Assembly: GCA_049596955.1 (NCBI GenBank)
Contig: JBMYMD010000001.1
Location: forward strand, 216,138-280,137
Source: UBA3478 sp049596955
GTDB lineage: Bacteria; Bacteroidota; Bacteroidia; Flavobacteriales; Flavobacteriaceae
Length of the DNA: 64,000 nt
Reading direction: 5' to 3'
Positions 1 to 9,027 of this stretch are shown here, in pieces (the first letter of the stretch is position 1; each line of letters starts with the position of its first letter). The translations under genes were made by a program, and so were the position numbers. The notes under the pieces are model-generated. The model was not told the origin of the DNA and ran no database searches. It worked only from the letters and a program-made list of their open reading frames with translations.

Positions 1-597
1 AAATACTGTAGTTAATAAGGCCACCTGAATATCTCCCGCGATAAGTGATGCACTTAAGTTACCTACAGCTGCAATTTTTTGGAAGGCTTGAATCATACCA
101 ATTACCGTTCCCATGAAACCAAGCATAGGTGCGATAGCGATAAATAGAGATAACCAAGAAACGTTTTTCTCCAATTGACCCATTTGAACTCCACCGTATG
201 CTACAACAGCTTTCTCCGCAGATTCTACTCCTTCACTCGCTCTGTCAAGACCTTGATAAAAGATGGATGCAACAGGACCTTTTGTATTTCTACATAATTC
301 TTTTGCTGCTTCAACACCTCCTGAAGCTAATGCCTCTTCAACCTCTGTTCTCAGTTTAGCTGTGTTTGTTGTAGCCATATTCAAATAGATAATTCTTTCG
401 ATTGCTACAGCCAATCCTAAAATTAAACACAACAATACAATTCCCATGAACGCAGGTCCACCTTGAATAAATTGTTCTTTCAATACTTGAGAGAACCCTT
501 TAGCTGCTTGAGCTTCCTCTTGAAACATTGCCGCTGAAGAAGCGGTACCTAAAACAAACATTCCAGCAGTAGCTAGACCTAATGATATTTTTTTCAT
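1..597 (-). CDS. MotA/TolQ/ExbB proton channel family protein, 3' end cut by window edge
   Basis: Reading the complement from an ATG at 597 gives 199 codons without a stop, running off the window. The N-terminus is a hydrophobic leader (MKKISLGLATAGMFVLG). Next come a membrane segment around residues 48-68 (AFMGIVLLCLILGLAVAIER) and, near the cut end, the family signature WLSLFIAIAPMLGFMGTVIGM followed by MIQAF. ExbB/TolQ proteins form inner-membrane proton channels that energise TonB or Tol transport. The leader-like N-terminal extension is common in Bacteroidota ExbB proteins. The gene lies downstream of tatD and ansA on the same strand but behind its own 186-base gap, where TATCTTTA (-7-like) can be read. 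An exbD gene would be expected beyond the window. Family assignment is firm; ExbB versus TolQ is not resolved. Confidence 0.9.
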   Translation of the reverse strand, partial: MKKISLGLATAGMFVLGTASSAAMFQEEAQAAKGFSQVLKEQFIQGGPAFMGIVLLCLILGLAVAIERIIYLNMATTNTAKLRTEVEEALASGGVEAAKELCRNTKGPVASIFYQGLDRASEGVESAEKAVVAYGGVQMGQLEKNVSWLSLFIAIAPMLGFMGTVIGMIQAFQKIAAVGNLSASLIAGDIQVALLTTVF

Positions 598-783
598 TTT
601 TTTTAGACTTAAAATTTGTTAGTTAACGGTTTAAAGATATAAAAATTATTAAATCACAATGAAGAGAATTCTTTGTTTTACACCACAAATAAGACGATTT
701 GACTTAATGTGCATGTATTTTGATTCCCTAAATCGGCTAAGCAATAAACGAAAAAAAAGAAATTTATAAAACCTTAACTCTGT

Positions 784-1809
784 TTATTCGGATATTTCTC
801 CACAAAGTGATTGGTGAAAGGCCCTTTCAAAATCTTCTCGACTTAGGCTTTCAGTTGACAAAAGCATCGCTTTGGCAATGGCTGATTCTGTGGTAATATC
901 TTTTCCGGAAATCACCCCTAAGTCTTTCAAATACAGACTGTTCTCATAATACCCCATCATAACTCCACCTCCTATACATTGGGTCACATTAACTACATGT
1001 ATCCCTGATTTTACCATTTGCGCCACCTGATCTAAAAAATAGTTATGCCGAGGTGCATTTCCAGAACCAAAAGTCTCAAGAATTAATACTCTAGGCTTGT
1101 ACTGACCTAAATAACTTTCAAAATAATTTGGATTGAAGCCTGGAAATAATTTACATAAAACAACCTCATCGCACATGTTTTGCTTCACATCGAATGGAGA
1201 ATTTTCTTCCTTTTTTCTCCAAAGAGATTGATGATTAATTTTCATATGAAGTCCCGAATCTACCAAAATTGGGTAATTGGGCGATTCAAAAGCCTTGAAA
1301 TGTTCGGTGTTTATTTTAGTCGTTCTATTTGCCCGATAAAGTTTGTATTCGAAGTACAGACCCACTTCTTGAATCACAGGAACTCCATCCTTTTGCAGAA
1401 TCGCCAGTTGTATGGCAGAAATAAGATTCTCTTTGGCATCAGTCCTTAAATCACCTATAGGAAGCTGCGAACCCGTAAAAATTACTGGTTTGTCGAGCTG
1501 CTGCAATAAAAATGACACTGCTGAGGATGAATAACTCATGGTGTCACTTCCATGTAAAACCACAAACCCATCAAATTTGGCGTAATTAGCCTCTATGATT
1601 TGGGACATTTCTAACCATTCGCTCAACCCTACATCTGATGAGTCTTTAATTAGACTTAGGGTAATTACCTTGAGTTCACAATCTAAATGTGTTATTTCAG
1701 GAATGTGTTCGATTAAATGGGCAAAGTCAAAAGGTACTAGAGAACCACTGTTGTAATCCTTTTTCATCCCTATTGTTCCACCCGTATATATAATCAGCAC
1801 TTTCGACAT
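784..1809 (-). CDS. ansA: Type I (cytoplasmic) L-asparaginase
   Basis: The enzyme hydrolyses L-asparagine to aspartate and ammonia. The first catalytic threonine lies in YTGGTIGM near residue 10, and the second Thr-Asp pair lies in HGSDTMSYSS near residue 90. There is no signal peptide, which fits the cytoplasmic type I group, and 341 residues is the usual length. I place the start at the ATG at 1809 (MSKVLIIYTGG). A TTG nine bases upstream (1818) is in frame but would overlap the tatD stop. The gene follows tatD by five bases, so the two are probably co-transcribed. Confidence 0.93.
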   Translation of the reverse strand: MSKVLIIYTGGTIGMKKDYNSGSLVPFDFAHLIEHIPEITHLDCELKVITLSLIKDSSDVGLSEWLEMSQIIEANYAKFDGFVVLHGSDTMSYSSSAVSFLLQQLDKPVIFTGSQLPIGDLRTDAKENLISAIQLAILQKDGVPVIQEVGLYFEYKLYRANRTTKINTEHFKAFESPNYPILVDSGLHMKINHQSLWRKKEENSPFDVKQNMCDEVVLCKLFPGFNPNYFESYLGQYKPRVLILETFGSGNAPRHNYFLDQVAQMVKSGIHVVNVTQCIGGGVMMGYYENSLYLKDLGVISGKDITTESAIAKAMLLSTESLSREDFERAFHQSLCGEISE

Positions 1810-1814
1810 GACAT

Positions 1815-2594
1815 TCAATTCGATTTTCTGAATAAGGCTAAAGCCGTTGCCGATGTTTTTTCGATGACCTGCTCTCGAGGAATATGGTAGAGTTCTGCAA
1901 CCTTGTCCGCAACTAAGTTAATGTAAGAAGGAATATTGCGCTTTCCTCTAAATGGACTCGGCGCTAAATAAGGAGCGTCTGTTTCGAGAACCAATGATTC
2001 TAAATCGAGTTGATTTAAAAACTGGTCGATTTTTCCGTTTTTAAAAGTGACCACTCCTCCTATCCCTAATTTAAAACCAAAATCAATTGCTTTTTGGGCT
2101 TGCTCTAAGGAACCTGAAAAACAATGGAAAATACCGTAAAGCGGTTTTGATTTGTACGTCTCTAATACTTCAAATATTTCGTCAAATGCTGCTCTGCAAT
2201 GAATCACAATAGGCAAGTCAAATGATAAGGCCCAATTGATTTGGGTTTCAAAACTCAGGGTTTGTTCTTTCACAAAGGTTTTATCCCAGTAGAGATCAAT
2301 TCCAATTTCACCAACAGCAACGTAATCTTCTGAAAATTGAGTAAGTTCTTTGTAAACGTGGTCTAATTCAGACTTATAGTTTTCGTTTACATGTGTAGGA
2401 TGAAGGCCACTCATCAAAAAAACCTCTTGGGGATGTTCTTTTTGCAAGGCTTTCATACGATCCGTATAGGTCGAGTCAATTGCGGGTAGAAAAAAATGAC
2501 TTACCCCTTCTGCTTTGGCTTTTTCTATTAGGTCTGATCGATCATCATCAAAAGCTTCACCATAGAGATGAATATGAGTGTCGACAATACCCAT
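1815..2594 (-). CDS. tatD: TatD family metal-dependent hydrolase (DNase)
   Basis: This 259-residue protein shows the TatD pattern. It has the metal-binding HxH in VDTHIHLYG at the N-terminus, the glutamate of AVGEIGIDLYWD, histidines in IVIHCRAAF and GIFHCFSGS, and the aspartate of LETDAPYLAP. TatD proteins are cytoplasmic 3'-5' exonucleases or metallohydrolases linked to DNA repair and quality control; the exact substrate here is unknown. It starts directly after the sucB stop with no spare base, so it may be read through from sucA-sucB. ansA follows at once. Confidence 0.93.
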   Translation of the reverse strand: MGIVDTHIHLYGEAFDDDRSDLIEKAKAEGVSHFFLPAIDSTYTDRMKALQKEHPQEVFLMSGLHPTHVNENYKSELDHVYKELTQFSEDYVAVGEIGIDLYWDKTFVKEQTLSFETQINWALSFDLPIVIHCRAAFDEIFEVLETYKSKPLYGIFHCFSGSLEQAQKAIDFGFKLGIGGVVTFKNGKIDQFLNQLDLESLVLETDAPYLAPSPFRGKRNIPSYINLVADKVAELYHIPREQVIEKTSATALALFRKSN

Positions 2595-3815
2595 TTACAG
2601 TTCAAGCGCCTTTTTGATGTCGTTTGACATTAAGTGTTCTACTGGATTTTCGAGTGCCTCTTTAATGGCGACTAAAAATCCGACAGATTCTTTTCCGTCA
2701 ATAATTCTGTGATCGTAAGACAAGGCCAAATACATCACAGGAGCAATGGCTATCTCACCGTTTTTGACCACAGGACGCTCTACGATATTATGCATTCCCA
2801 AAATAGCCGATTGGGGAGGATTAATAATTGGAGTCGAAAGCATAGATCCAAAAACCCCTCCGTTGGAAATGGTGAAGGTTCCTCCGGTCATTTCATCAAC
2901 AGTAATTTGACCATCTCTAGCCCTAATTGCTAATCGTTTAACTTCGGATTCTACCCCTTTAAATGTCAATTCTTCAGCATTTCGAATTACGGGAACCATC
3001 AGTCCTTTTGGTCCTGAAACCGCAATACTTATATCGCAGAAATCATAGGTAATCATTTCTTTTCCGTCTATCATTGAATTAACGGCTGGAAATAACTTTA
3101 AGGCTCGAATACAAGCTAAGGTAAAAAATGACATAAAGCCGAGTGAAACTCCATGCTTTTCTTTAAAGGTTTCTTTATGTGCCTTTCTGAGTTCAAAAAT
3201 GGCAGACATATCGACCTCGTTAAAAGTGGTTAACATGGCTGTTTCGTTTTTAGCCGAAACCAAACGCTCTGCCACCTTTCTTCTCAACATGGATAATTTG
3301 GTTCTCGAGTGACCTCTGTTTGCACTCTCAGGAGTATTCCCCATGGACACATTTGCCTCTAAAACATCAGCTTTTGTAATTCGACCGTCCCTACCGCTAC
3401 CTTGGACTTGAGAAGCGTCGATACCTTTTTCGTCAAGCATTTTTTTGGCTGCTGGGGATGGGGTTCCTGTAGCGTAATTCTCTACAACTGGGGCTGCTAT
3501 TTTTACTTCAGCCTTGGGTTCTTCTTTTTTGACGGATGCCGGTGCATCTTTTTTAGAATTTCCTCCACTCGGTGCTGCGGCACTCGTGTCGATATGACAC
3601 ACCACCTCTCCGACAGCTACAGCATCTCCTTCTTCAGCCTTTAGGGTAATTATTCCACTAGCCTCTGCAGGTAATTCAAGGGTTGCCTTATCCGAATCTA
3701 CCTCAGCGATAGCCTGGTCTTTTTCAACATAATCTCCATCTTGAACTAACCATTCTGCGATTTCGACCTCTGTTATGGATTCCCCTGGAGAAGGGACTTT
3801 CATTTCTAGTACCAT
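2595..3815 (-). CDS. sucB: 2-oxoglutarate dehydrogenase E2, dihydrolipoyl succinyltransferase
   Basis: E2 core of the 2-oxoglutarate dehydrogenase complex, transferring the succinyl group from lipoate to CoA in the TCA cycle. One lipoyl domain occupies residues 1-77, with the lipoylated lysine in EVDSDKATLEL (about residue 43). An Ala/Lys/Pro-rich linker follows, then a peripheral subunit-binding domain around residues 116-152 (TPSPAAKKMLDEKGI). The acyltransferase core ends with the catalytic motif LSYDHRIIDGKESVGFL. At 406 residues it is normal length. It lies 13 bases after sucA, the standard gene order, while the shared E3 (lpd) is not in this window. Confidence 0.96.
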   Translation of the reverse strand: MVLEMKVPSPGESITEVEIAEWLVQDGDYVEKDQAIAEVDSDKATLELPAEASGIITLKAEEGDAVAVGEVVCHIDTSAAAPSGGNSKKDAPASVKKEEPKAEVKIAAPVVENYATGTPSPAAKKMLDEKGIDASQVQGSGRDGRITKADVLEANVSMGNTPESANRGHSRTKLSMLRRKVAERLVSAKNETAMLTTFNEVDMSAIFELRKAHKETFKEKHGVSLGFMSFFTLACIRALKLFPAVNSMIDGKEMITYDFCDISIAVSGPKGLMVPVIRNAEELTFKGVESEVKRLAIRARDGQITVDEMTGGTFTISNGGVFGSMLSTPIINPPQSAILGMHNIVERPVVKNGEIAIAPVMYLALSYDHRIIDGKESVGFLVAIKEALENPVEHLMSNDIKKALEL

Positions 3816-3828
3816 GGATGCTTTATTT

Positions 3829-6639
3829 CTAATAGGTTATTTTATCTAAATCTTTATTGTTTCTGGTCTTATCAAAGACATAAGCGATGACCTGTTGGTG
3901 TCTTCGCATAGAACGAACCGCACTTCCGGCTGCGGGAGCACCGTAAAATCTTCTCGAAGCAACTCTAAAGTTTCTCGCCTTATCGTAGTGCATCAGTAAG
4001 TGACCCCAAGCCCCCATATTTCGTGGTTCTTCTTGAGCCCAAACCAAATCGATGGCATTTGGATAACGAGATATGATCTGATTGATTTCTGCCTCAGGTA
4101 GTGGAAAGAGTTGTTCTACACGCACTATGGCCACATCTTTTCTATTCTTATTCTCTTTTTCTTCTAAAAGGTCGTAATAGAATTTACCCGTACATAAGAC
4201 AAGAGTGGTGATTCTTTCTTTTTCTTCTATTGAATCATCAATTACCGGCATAAAAGACCCACTAGCAAGCTCTTCTTTGGTGGATACCACTTTTGGATGC
4301 CTCAACAGACTCTTTGGAGTAAATACCACCAAAGGCTTTCTGTATCCAGCTTTGAGCTGTCTTCTAAGCAAATGAAAAAGATTGGCCGGTGTAGTCACGT
4401 CTGCCACAAACATATTGTCTTTTGCACAGAGTTGAAGGTAACGCTCCATTCTTGCTGAAGAGTGTTCTGCACCCTGACCCTCGTATCCGTGGGGTAAAAA
4501 GAGTACCAATCCATTTTGCATCTTCCATTTGTCTTCGGCAGAAGACAAGTATTGATCAATGACTATTTGGGCTCCATTACTAAAATCTCCAAACTGAGCT
4601 TCCCAAATACAAAGGGTGTTTGGGCTTGCCATGGCATAACCGTAATCAAAGGCCATTGCAGCATACTCCGACAAGAGGGAGTTGTATATTTGAAACTTTC
4701 CGTTTTGTTGTTCTCCAAGTTCATTTAAAAGCACGACTTCTTCTTCGTGCATTTCAGTTTTGGTCACCGCATGCCGGTGTGAAAAGGTACCACGCTCTAC
4801 GTCTTGCCCTGCTATTCTAACGCTGTATCCTTCATCGATCAAACTTCCATAGGCCAATAGTTCTCCCATAGCCCAGTCCAGTGCGTTGCGCTCAAAGTAC
4901 ATTTCGTTTCGAGCGGCAATAAGTCTTTCGATTTTTCTCAAAAACTTTTTATCCCCAGGAAGCGCGGTGATTTTTCCCGCTAAAGAATCCAATTTTTCTA
5001 TAGGATAGGTGGTGTCAATTCGCTTCATCATTTGGTATTGATCTGCGAGCTGCGAAAACCCTTTCCACTCGTCTTGCATAAAAGGAGTAATGACCGTTTT
5101 TTCAATCTTTCGACTGTCGATCAAATCCTCTTCGAGCATGTTTTTGTATTCTTCTTCAAGCCTATTCACCTCCCCTTCTTCAATGATTCCCTCAGCGATG
5201 AGTTGATCTGCATAAAGGTCTCTTGGGTTTTTGTGCTTGGCAATTTTACTGTAGAGTACAGGCTGTGTGAACTTAGGTTCATCTCCTTCGTTGTGTCCGT
5301 ATTTTCGGTATCCCAAAAGATCGATGAAAATATCCCTGTGATATCGCATGCGGTACTCCAGCGCCATAGTGGTCGCGTGTACAACTGCTTCTACATCATC
5401 TGCGTTTACGTGCAATACCGGTGACAGGGTTACCTTGGCAACATCTGTGCAATAGGTTGAAGAACGCCCGTCTAAGTAGTTGGTTGTAAATCCAATTTGG
5501 TTGTTGACTACAATATGTATTGTCCCTCCTGTTTTATAGGCTTCTAAACGTGCCATTTGTATGCACTCATAGACCACTCCTTGTCCAGAAAAAGCGGCAT
5601 CACCATGCATTAAAATAGGAAGAATTTCTGTAGTGTCGCCTGAGGTGTTATGCTCTTGTTTCGCTCGAACAATACCCTCTACAATTCCGTTGACGGTTTC
5701 TAAATGAGAAGGGTTAGGCGCAATATTGAGATTGACCACTTTACCGTTGTCTGTCTCTCTTTTTGAGGTCCAACCCAAGTGATACTTTACATCACCATCA
5801 AAGATGGCTTCTTCGTAGTCTTTTCCGTCAAATTCTGAAAAAATTTGTTTGGGTGATTTTCCAAAAATATTGGTCAGTACATTTAACCTTCCTCTATGGG
5901 CCATACCCATTACAAATTCTTTGACCCCTATTTCAGCTCCTTTTTCGATTAAGGCATCTAGGGCAGGTATGAGCGATTCATTACCCTCGAGTGAAAATCG
6001 CTTTTGGCCCACATATTTGGTGTGTAAAAAGCGTTCGAAAGAAACCGCTTGATTTAACTTTTTAAGCAGGTATTTTTTTTGATCCGCAGAAAATGAGGGT
6101 CTATTGTCATTCTCATTGAGTTTGCCCTGAAACCATGCTATGCGCTCAGGAGTTCGAATGTACATATACTCCACTCCTATCGAGTGACAGTAAATCTTTT
6201 CTAAATGAGAAATGATGTCTCTCAACTTCGCTGGACCTATTCCTATAACTTCTCCCGCATTGAAGACCTCATCGAGATCTGAAGAAGACAATCCGAAATT
6301 CGATAAATCTAAGTTGGGCACATAGGTTCTGCGCTCTCTCACGGGGTTGGTCTTGGTAAAAAGGTGACCTCTAGTGCGGTAGCCGTCTATGAGTTTGAGC
6401 ACCTTAAATTCACGCTGCATCGATTCAGGAGCTTTGTTCACACCATTCGATGCGGTGACTGTTCCTTGATCGGCGATTTCAATATCCCAATCTTCTAAAA
6501 CACTTTCTGCTCCAAAGTCGAATCCTTGAAAAAAAGCTTTCCAACTGGGTTCTAAGGCATCAGGGTTTTTGAGGTACTCCTGATAGAGCGTCTCAAAATA
6601 CGACGTATGCGCAGCGTTTAAAAAAGAGAATTTGTTCAT
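3829..6639 (-). CDS. sucA: 2-oxoglutarate dehydrogenase E1 (thiamine diphosphate-dependent)
   Basis: E1 decarboxylates 2-oxoglutarate and passes the succinyl group to the lipoyl arm of SucB. At 936 residues it has the full family length. The N-terminal E2-interacting stretch (SFLNAAHTSYFETLYQEYL) is typical. The thiamine-binding half includes GMAHRGRLNVL, PNPSHLE and GDAAFSGQGVVYE. The C-terminal transketolase-like half contains QDVERGTFSHRHA and LPHGYEGQGAEHSSARMERYL. The preceding 59-base gap holds the likely promoter, and sucB follows 13 bases downstream. Confidence 0.97.
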   Translation of the reverse strand: MNKFSFLNAAHTSYFETLYQEYLKNPDALEPSWKAFFQGFDFGAESVLEDWDIEIADQGTVTASNGVNKAPESMQREFKVLKLIDGYRTRGHLFTKTNPVRERRTYVPNLDLSNFGLSSSDLDEVFNAGEVIGIGPAKLRDIISHLEKIYCHSIGVEYMYIRTPERIAWFQGKLNENDNRPSFSADQKKYLLKKLNQAVSFERFLHTKYVGQKRFSLEGNESLIPALDALIEKGAEIGVKEFVMGMAHRGRLNVLTNIFGKSPKQIFSEFDGKDYEEAIFDGDVKYHLGWTSKRETDNGKVVNLNIAPNPSHLETVNGIVEGIVRAKQEHNTSGDTTEILPILMHGDAAFSGQGVVYECIQMARLEAYKTGGTIHIVVNNQIGFTTNYLDGRSSTYCTDVAKVTLSPVLHVNADDVEAVVHATTMALEYRMRYHRDIFIDLLGYRKYGHNEGDEPKFTQPVLYSKIAKHKNPRDLYADQLIAEGIIEEGEVNRLEEEYKNMLEEDLIDSRKIEKTVITPFMQDEWKGFSQLADQYQMMKRIDTTYPIEKLDSLAGKITALPGDKKFLRKIERLIAARNEMYFERNALDWAMGELLAYGSLIDEGYSVRIAGQDVERGTFSHRHAVTKTEMHEEEVVLLNELGEQQNGKFQIYNSLLSEYAAMAFDYGYAMASPNTLCIWEAQFGDFSNGAQIVIDQYLSSAEDKWKMQNGLVLFLPHGYEGQGAEHSSARMERYLQLCAKDNMFVADVTTPANLFHLLRRQLKAGYRKPLVVFTPKSLLRHPKVVSTKEELASGSFMPVIDDSIEEKERITTLVLCTGKFYYDLLEEKENKNRKDVAIVRVEQLFPLPEAEINQIISRYPNAIDLVWAQEEPRNMGAWGHLLMHYDKARNFRVASRRFYGAPAAGSAVRSMRRHQQVIAYVFDKTRNNKDLDKITY

Positions 6640-6698
6640 TTATGGTGGGTTCAACCCTTGTTTAGGCTGTAAATTTACATTAATTGCTTATTTCAGTG

Positions 6699-7991
6699 CT
6701 AGTCCAAATCGACAATATTTCCATCTTTCATGACAAAAATTGGAGATTGTAATATTTTGACCTCTTTTTCGGGGTTTTTTGCCACTGCAACAAGGTCAGC
6801 ACTGTATCCTGCTTCGAGACGACCTAAGGTGTCATCCACTCCAAGAAGTGAAGCGTTCACCACAGTTGCGATATGTAGAGCTTCATTAACAGGCATTCCG
6901 GCTTCGTGCATATAGAAAAACTCTCTCGCGTTTTCACCGTGTTTAAACACTCCAGCATCCGAACCAAAGGCGATAGGCACACCTCTTTTGTACGCCTTGG
7001 CGAAGGTAGCTTGTACTTTTTCGCCTCCAATTTCTTTTGCTTTGGCAGCTACCATTGGTGGATAATAACCTGGAATTTCAGCATTGATAGATACCTGTTT
7101 ACCCGCTGTAATTGTAGGAACTAAATAGGCGTTTTTTTCGATCATAAGGTCCATGGTGTTTTCACTCATCAAGGTTCCGTGCTCAATGGTTTTTATACCC
7201 GCTCTAACCGCACGTTGCATTCCTTCATCGCCGTGTGCGTGTGCCGCAGTCAACATTCCATAATCTGCTGCTGTTTCAACAATAGTTCTGATTTCTTCTT
7301 CAGTGAATTGTGCGTTTTTACCATTCTTTGTGGTCGAAGTAACGCCCCCAGTAGCCGCTATCTTAATCACATTGGCACCGTTTTTATAGCGCTGTCGAAC
7401 TGCCTTACGCGCCTCATCAGCTGAATTCACAACACCGAGTTCTGGACCTGGATTTCCCATCAAGGCTGCACTATAACCAGATGTAGGGTCTAAGTGTCCA
7501 CCTGTTGAACTTATACCTCGTCCAGTAGTAAAAATTCGAGGACCTTCTACATAACCTCTTTCGATAGCTTTTTTTAAGGCGATATTTGCTCCTGAACCCC
7601 CTAAGTCTCTTACGGTTGTGAAACCGGCTTGCAGTGTTCTCTTGGCGTAAACCGTTGCTCTAAGTGCCACGTCTTCAGGATTCAAAACAAAGCGCTCAAC
7701 CTGCCTTGAAGGTGATGACTCTCCTTCAATATGTACGTGCATATCAATAAAACCTGGCATCACATAGGCTTTGGTTAGGTCGATGACGCTGTCTTTTTTT
7801 CCAGCCTTTACAAAGCCTGATTGAACTGTGATAATTTTATCGTTTTCAATAATAACAGTTTGCTCCGTATTCCACATTTTTGAGGCTGAGTCAAAAAGAA
7901 ATCCGCAATGCACGTAGATTTGCTGTGCGCTGCATAAAGAAACTGAAAGCAGCGTACAAAAAAGCAGCGATATTGTTCGAATAATATTCAT
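6699..7991 (-). CDS. Secreted amidohydrolase family protein (imidazolonepropionase/prolidase-like)
   Basis: The 430-residue protein opens with a signal peptide (MNIIRTISLLFCTLLSVSLCSA, then Q), so it acts in the periplasm or outside the cell. The amidohydrolase metal site is visible in order: HVHIEGE near residue 85, then GFTTVRDLGG, then AATGGVTS (region of a bridging lysine), AHAHGDEGM, IEHGTLM and FGSDAGVFKHGENARE. Members of this subgroup in Bacteroidota are usually annotated as imidazolonepropionase-like or Xaa-Pro dipeptidase enzymes. The substrate cannot be told from sequence. It stands alone between sucA and galE on the same strand. Confidence 0.88.
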   Translation of the reverse strand: MNIIRTISLLFCTLLSVSLCSAQQIYVHCGFLFDSASKMWNTEQTVIIENDKIITVQSGFVKAGKKDSVIDLTKAYVMPGFIDMHVHIEGESSPSRQVERFVLNPEDVALRATVYAKRTLQAGFTTVRDLGGSGANIALKKAIERGYVEGPRIFTTGRGISSTGGHLDPTSGYSAALMGNPGPELGVVNSADEARKAVRQRYKNGANVIKIAATGGVTSTTKNGKNAQFTEEEIRTIVETAADYGMLTAAHAHGDEGMQRAVRAGIKTIEHGTLMSENTMDLMIEKNAYLVPTITAGKQVSINAEIPGYYPPMVAAKAKEIGGEKVQATFAKAYKRGVPIAFGSDAGVFKHGENAREFFYMHEAGMPVNEALHIATVVNASLLGVDDTLGRLEAGYSADLVAVAKNPEKEVKILQSPIFVMKDGNIVDLD

Positions 7992-8001
7992 AAATCGTTG
8001 T

Positions 8002-9018
8002 TTATTTTTTAATTTTTTTCTCCCACTGCAAAGCGGTCAGTAAGGCTTCATCTAAGGAAGTCTCGCTCGACCAGTCCAGTTCTTCATTCGCCTTTTTCGT
8101 ATCTGCAAAAGCTTTGACTACATCGCCTTCACGTCTTGAAGCGATTCTATAGGGAAGTTTTTGTTCAGAAATACGTTCAAAGCTACGAATCACCTCTAAC
8201 ACCGAACTACCTTTGCCTGTTCCTAGGTTAAAAACTTCATAATTGGTACTAGCTTTTTGATTCATTAAGCGCTCTAATGCTTTAACATGCGCCTTAGCTA
8301 GATCTACCACGTAAATATAGTCTCTGATACACGTGCCATCTTCGGTCGGATAATCATCACCAAAAACCGAGAGTTCACTGCGTAACCCTACTGCGGTTTG
8401 AGTGATAAAGGGAACGAGATTTTGTGGTACACCCAAGGGTAATTCACCGATTAAAGCGGAAGGGTGGGCTCCTATAGGATTGAAATATCTCAAAGATATG
8501 GCGTTGAGATTCGGATGTGCTTTACAGGAATCTTTGATGATTTCTTCACCGATTTGTTTGGTGTTACCATAGGGCGAAAGGGCAGGCTTAATCTCAGCAT
8601 CTTCGGTAATCGGAACTTGATCTGCCTCGCCGTAAACCGTACAAGAAGAACTGAAAATAAAATTGACCTTTCCTAAAGGAATTAATTCTTTCAAGAGATA
8701 CACTAAACCAGATAGGTTATTTTCGTAATACAAGAGCGGATTTTCTACGCTCTCTCCTACAGCCTTGGATGCCGCAAAATGTATGACGCCCTGGATATCG
8801 TAATGCTTGGCAAAAAAATCAGCAACGGACTTTTGGTTTTTGAGGTCAATTTTTTCCAACTGAACCTCCTTGGCAGTGATTTGTTTAATACCGTCTAGGA
8901 CTTTTTCGTCAGAATTACTGAGATTGTCAATAATGACTACTTCATAATTTTTTTCAAGGAGTTCAACCACCGTGTGAGAACCTATAAAGCCGAGTCCCCC
9001 TGTGACTAAAATTTTCAT
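8002..9018 (-). CDS. galE: UDP-glucose 4-epimerase
   Basis: This extended short-chain dehydrogenase interconverts UDP-glucose and UDP-galactose for surface polysaccharides. The NAD-binding Rossmann motif is ILVTGGLGFIGSH at the N-terminus. The catalytic serine region is SSSCTVYGE and the YxxxK pair lies in SPYGNTKQIGEE. The GalE hallmarks SLRYFNPIGAHPSALIGE and GDDYPTEDGTCIRDYIYV are also present. At 338 residues it is full length. It is encoded nine bases after the aminotransferase gene, so both probably form one nucleotide-sugar unit. Confidence 0.95.
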   Translation of the reverse strand: MKILVTGGLGFIGSHTVVELLEKNYEVVIIDNLSNSDEKVLDGIKQITAKEVQLEKIDLKNQKSVADFFAKHYDIQGVIHFAASKAVGESVENPLLYYENNLSGLVYLLKELIPLGKVNFIFSSSCTVYGEADQVPITEDAEIKPALSPYGNTKQIGEEIIKDSCKAHPNLNAISLRYFNPIGAHPSALIGELPLGVPQNLVPFITQTAVGLRSELSVFGDDYPTEDGTCIRDYIYVVDLAKAHVKALERLMNQKASTNYEVFNLGTGKGSSVLEVIRSFERISEQKLPYRIASRREGDVVKAFADTKKANEELDWSSETSLDEALLTALQWEKKIKK

Positions 9019-9027
9019 TGTTGTTAT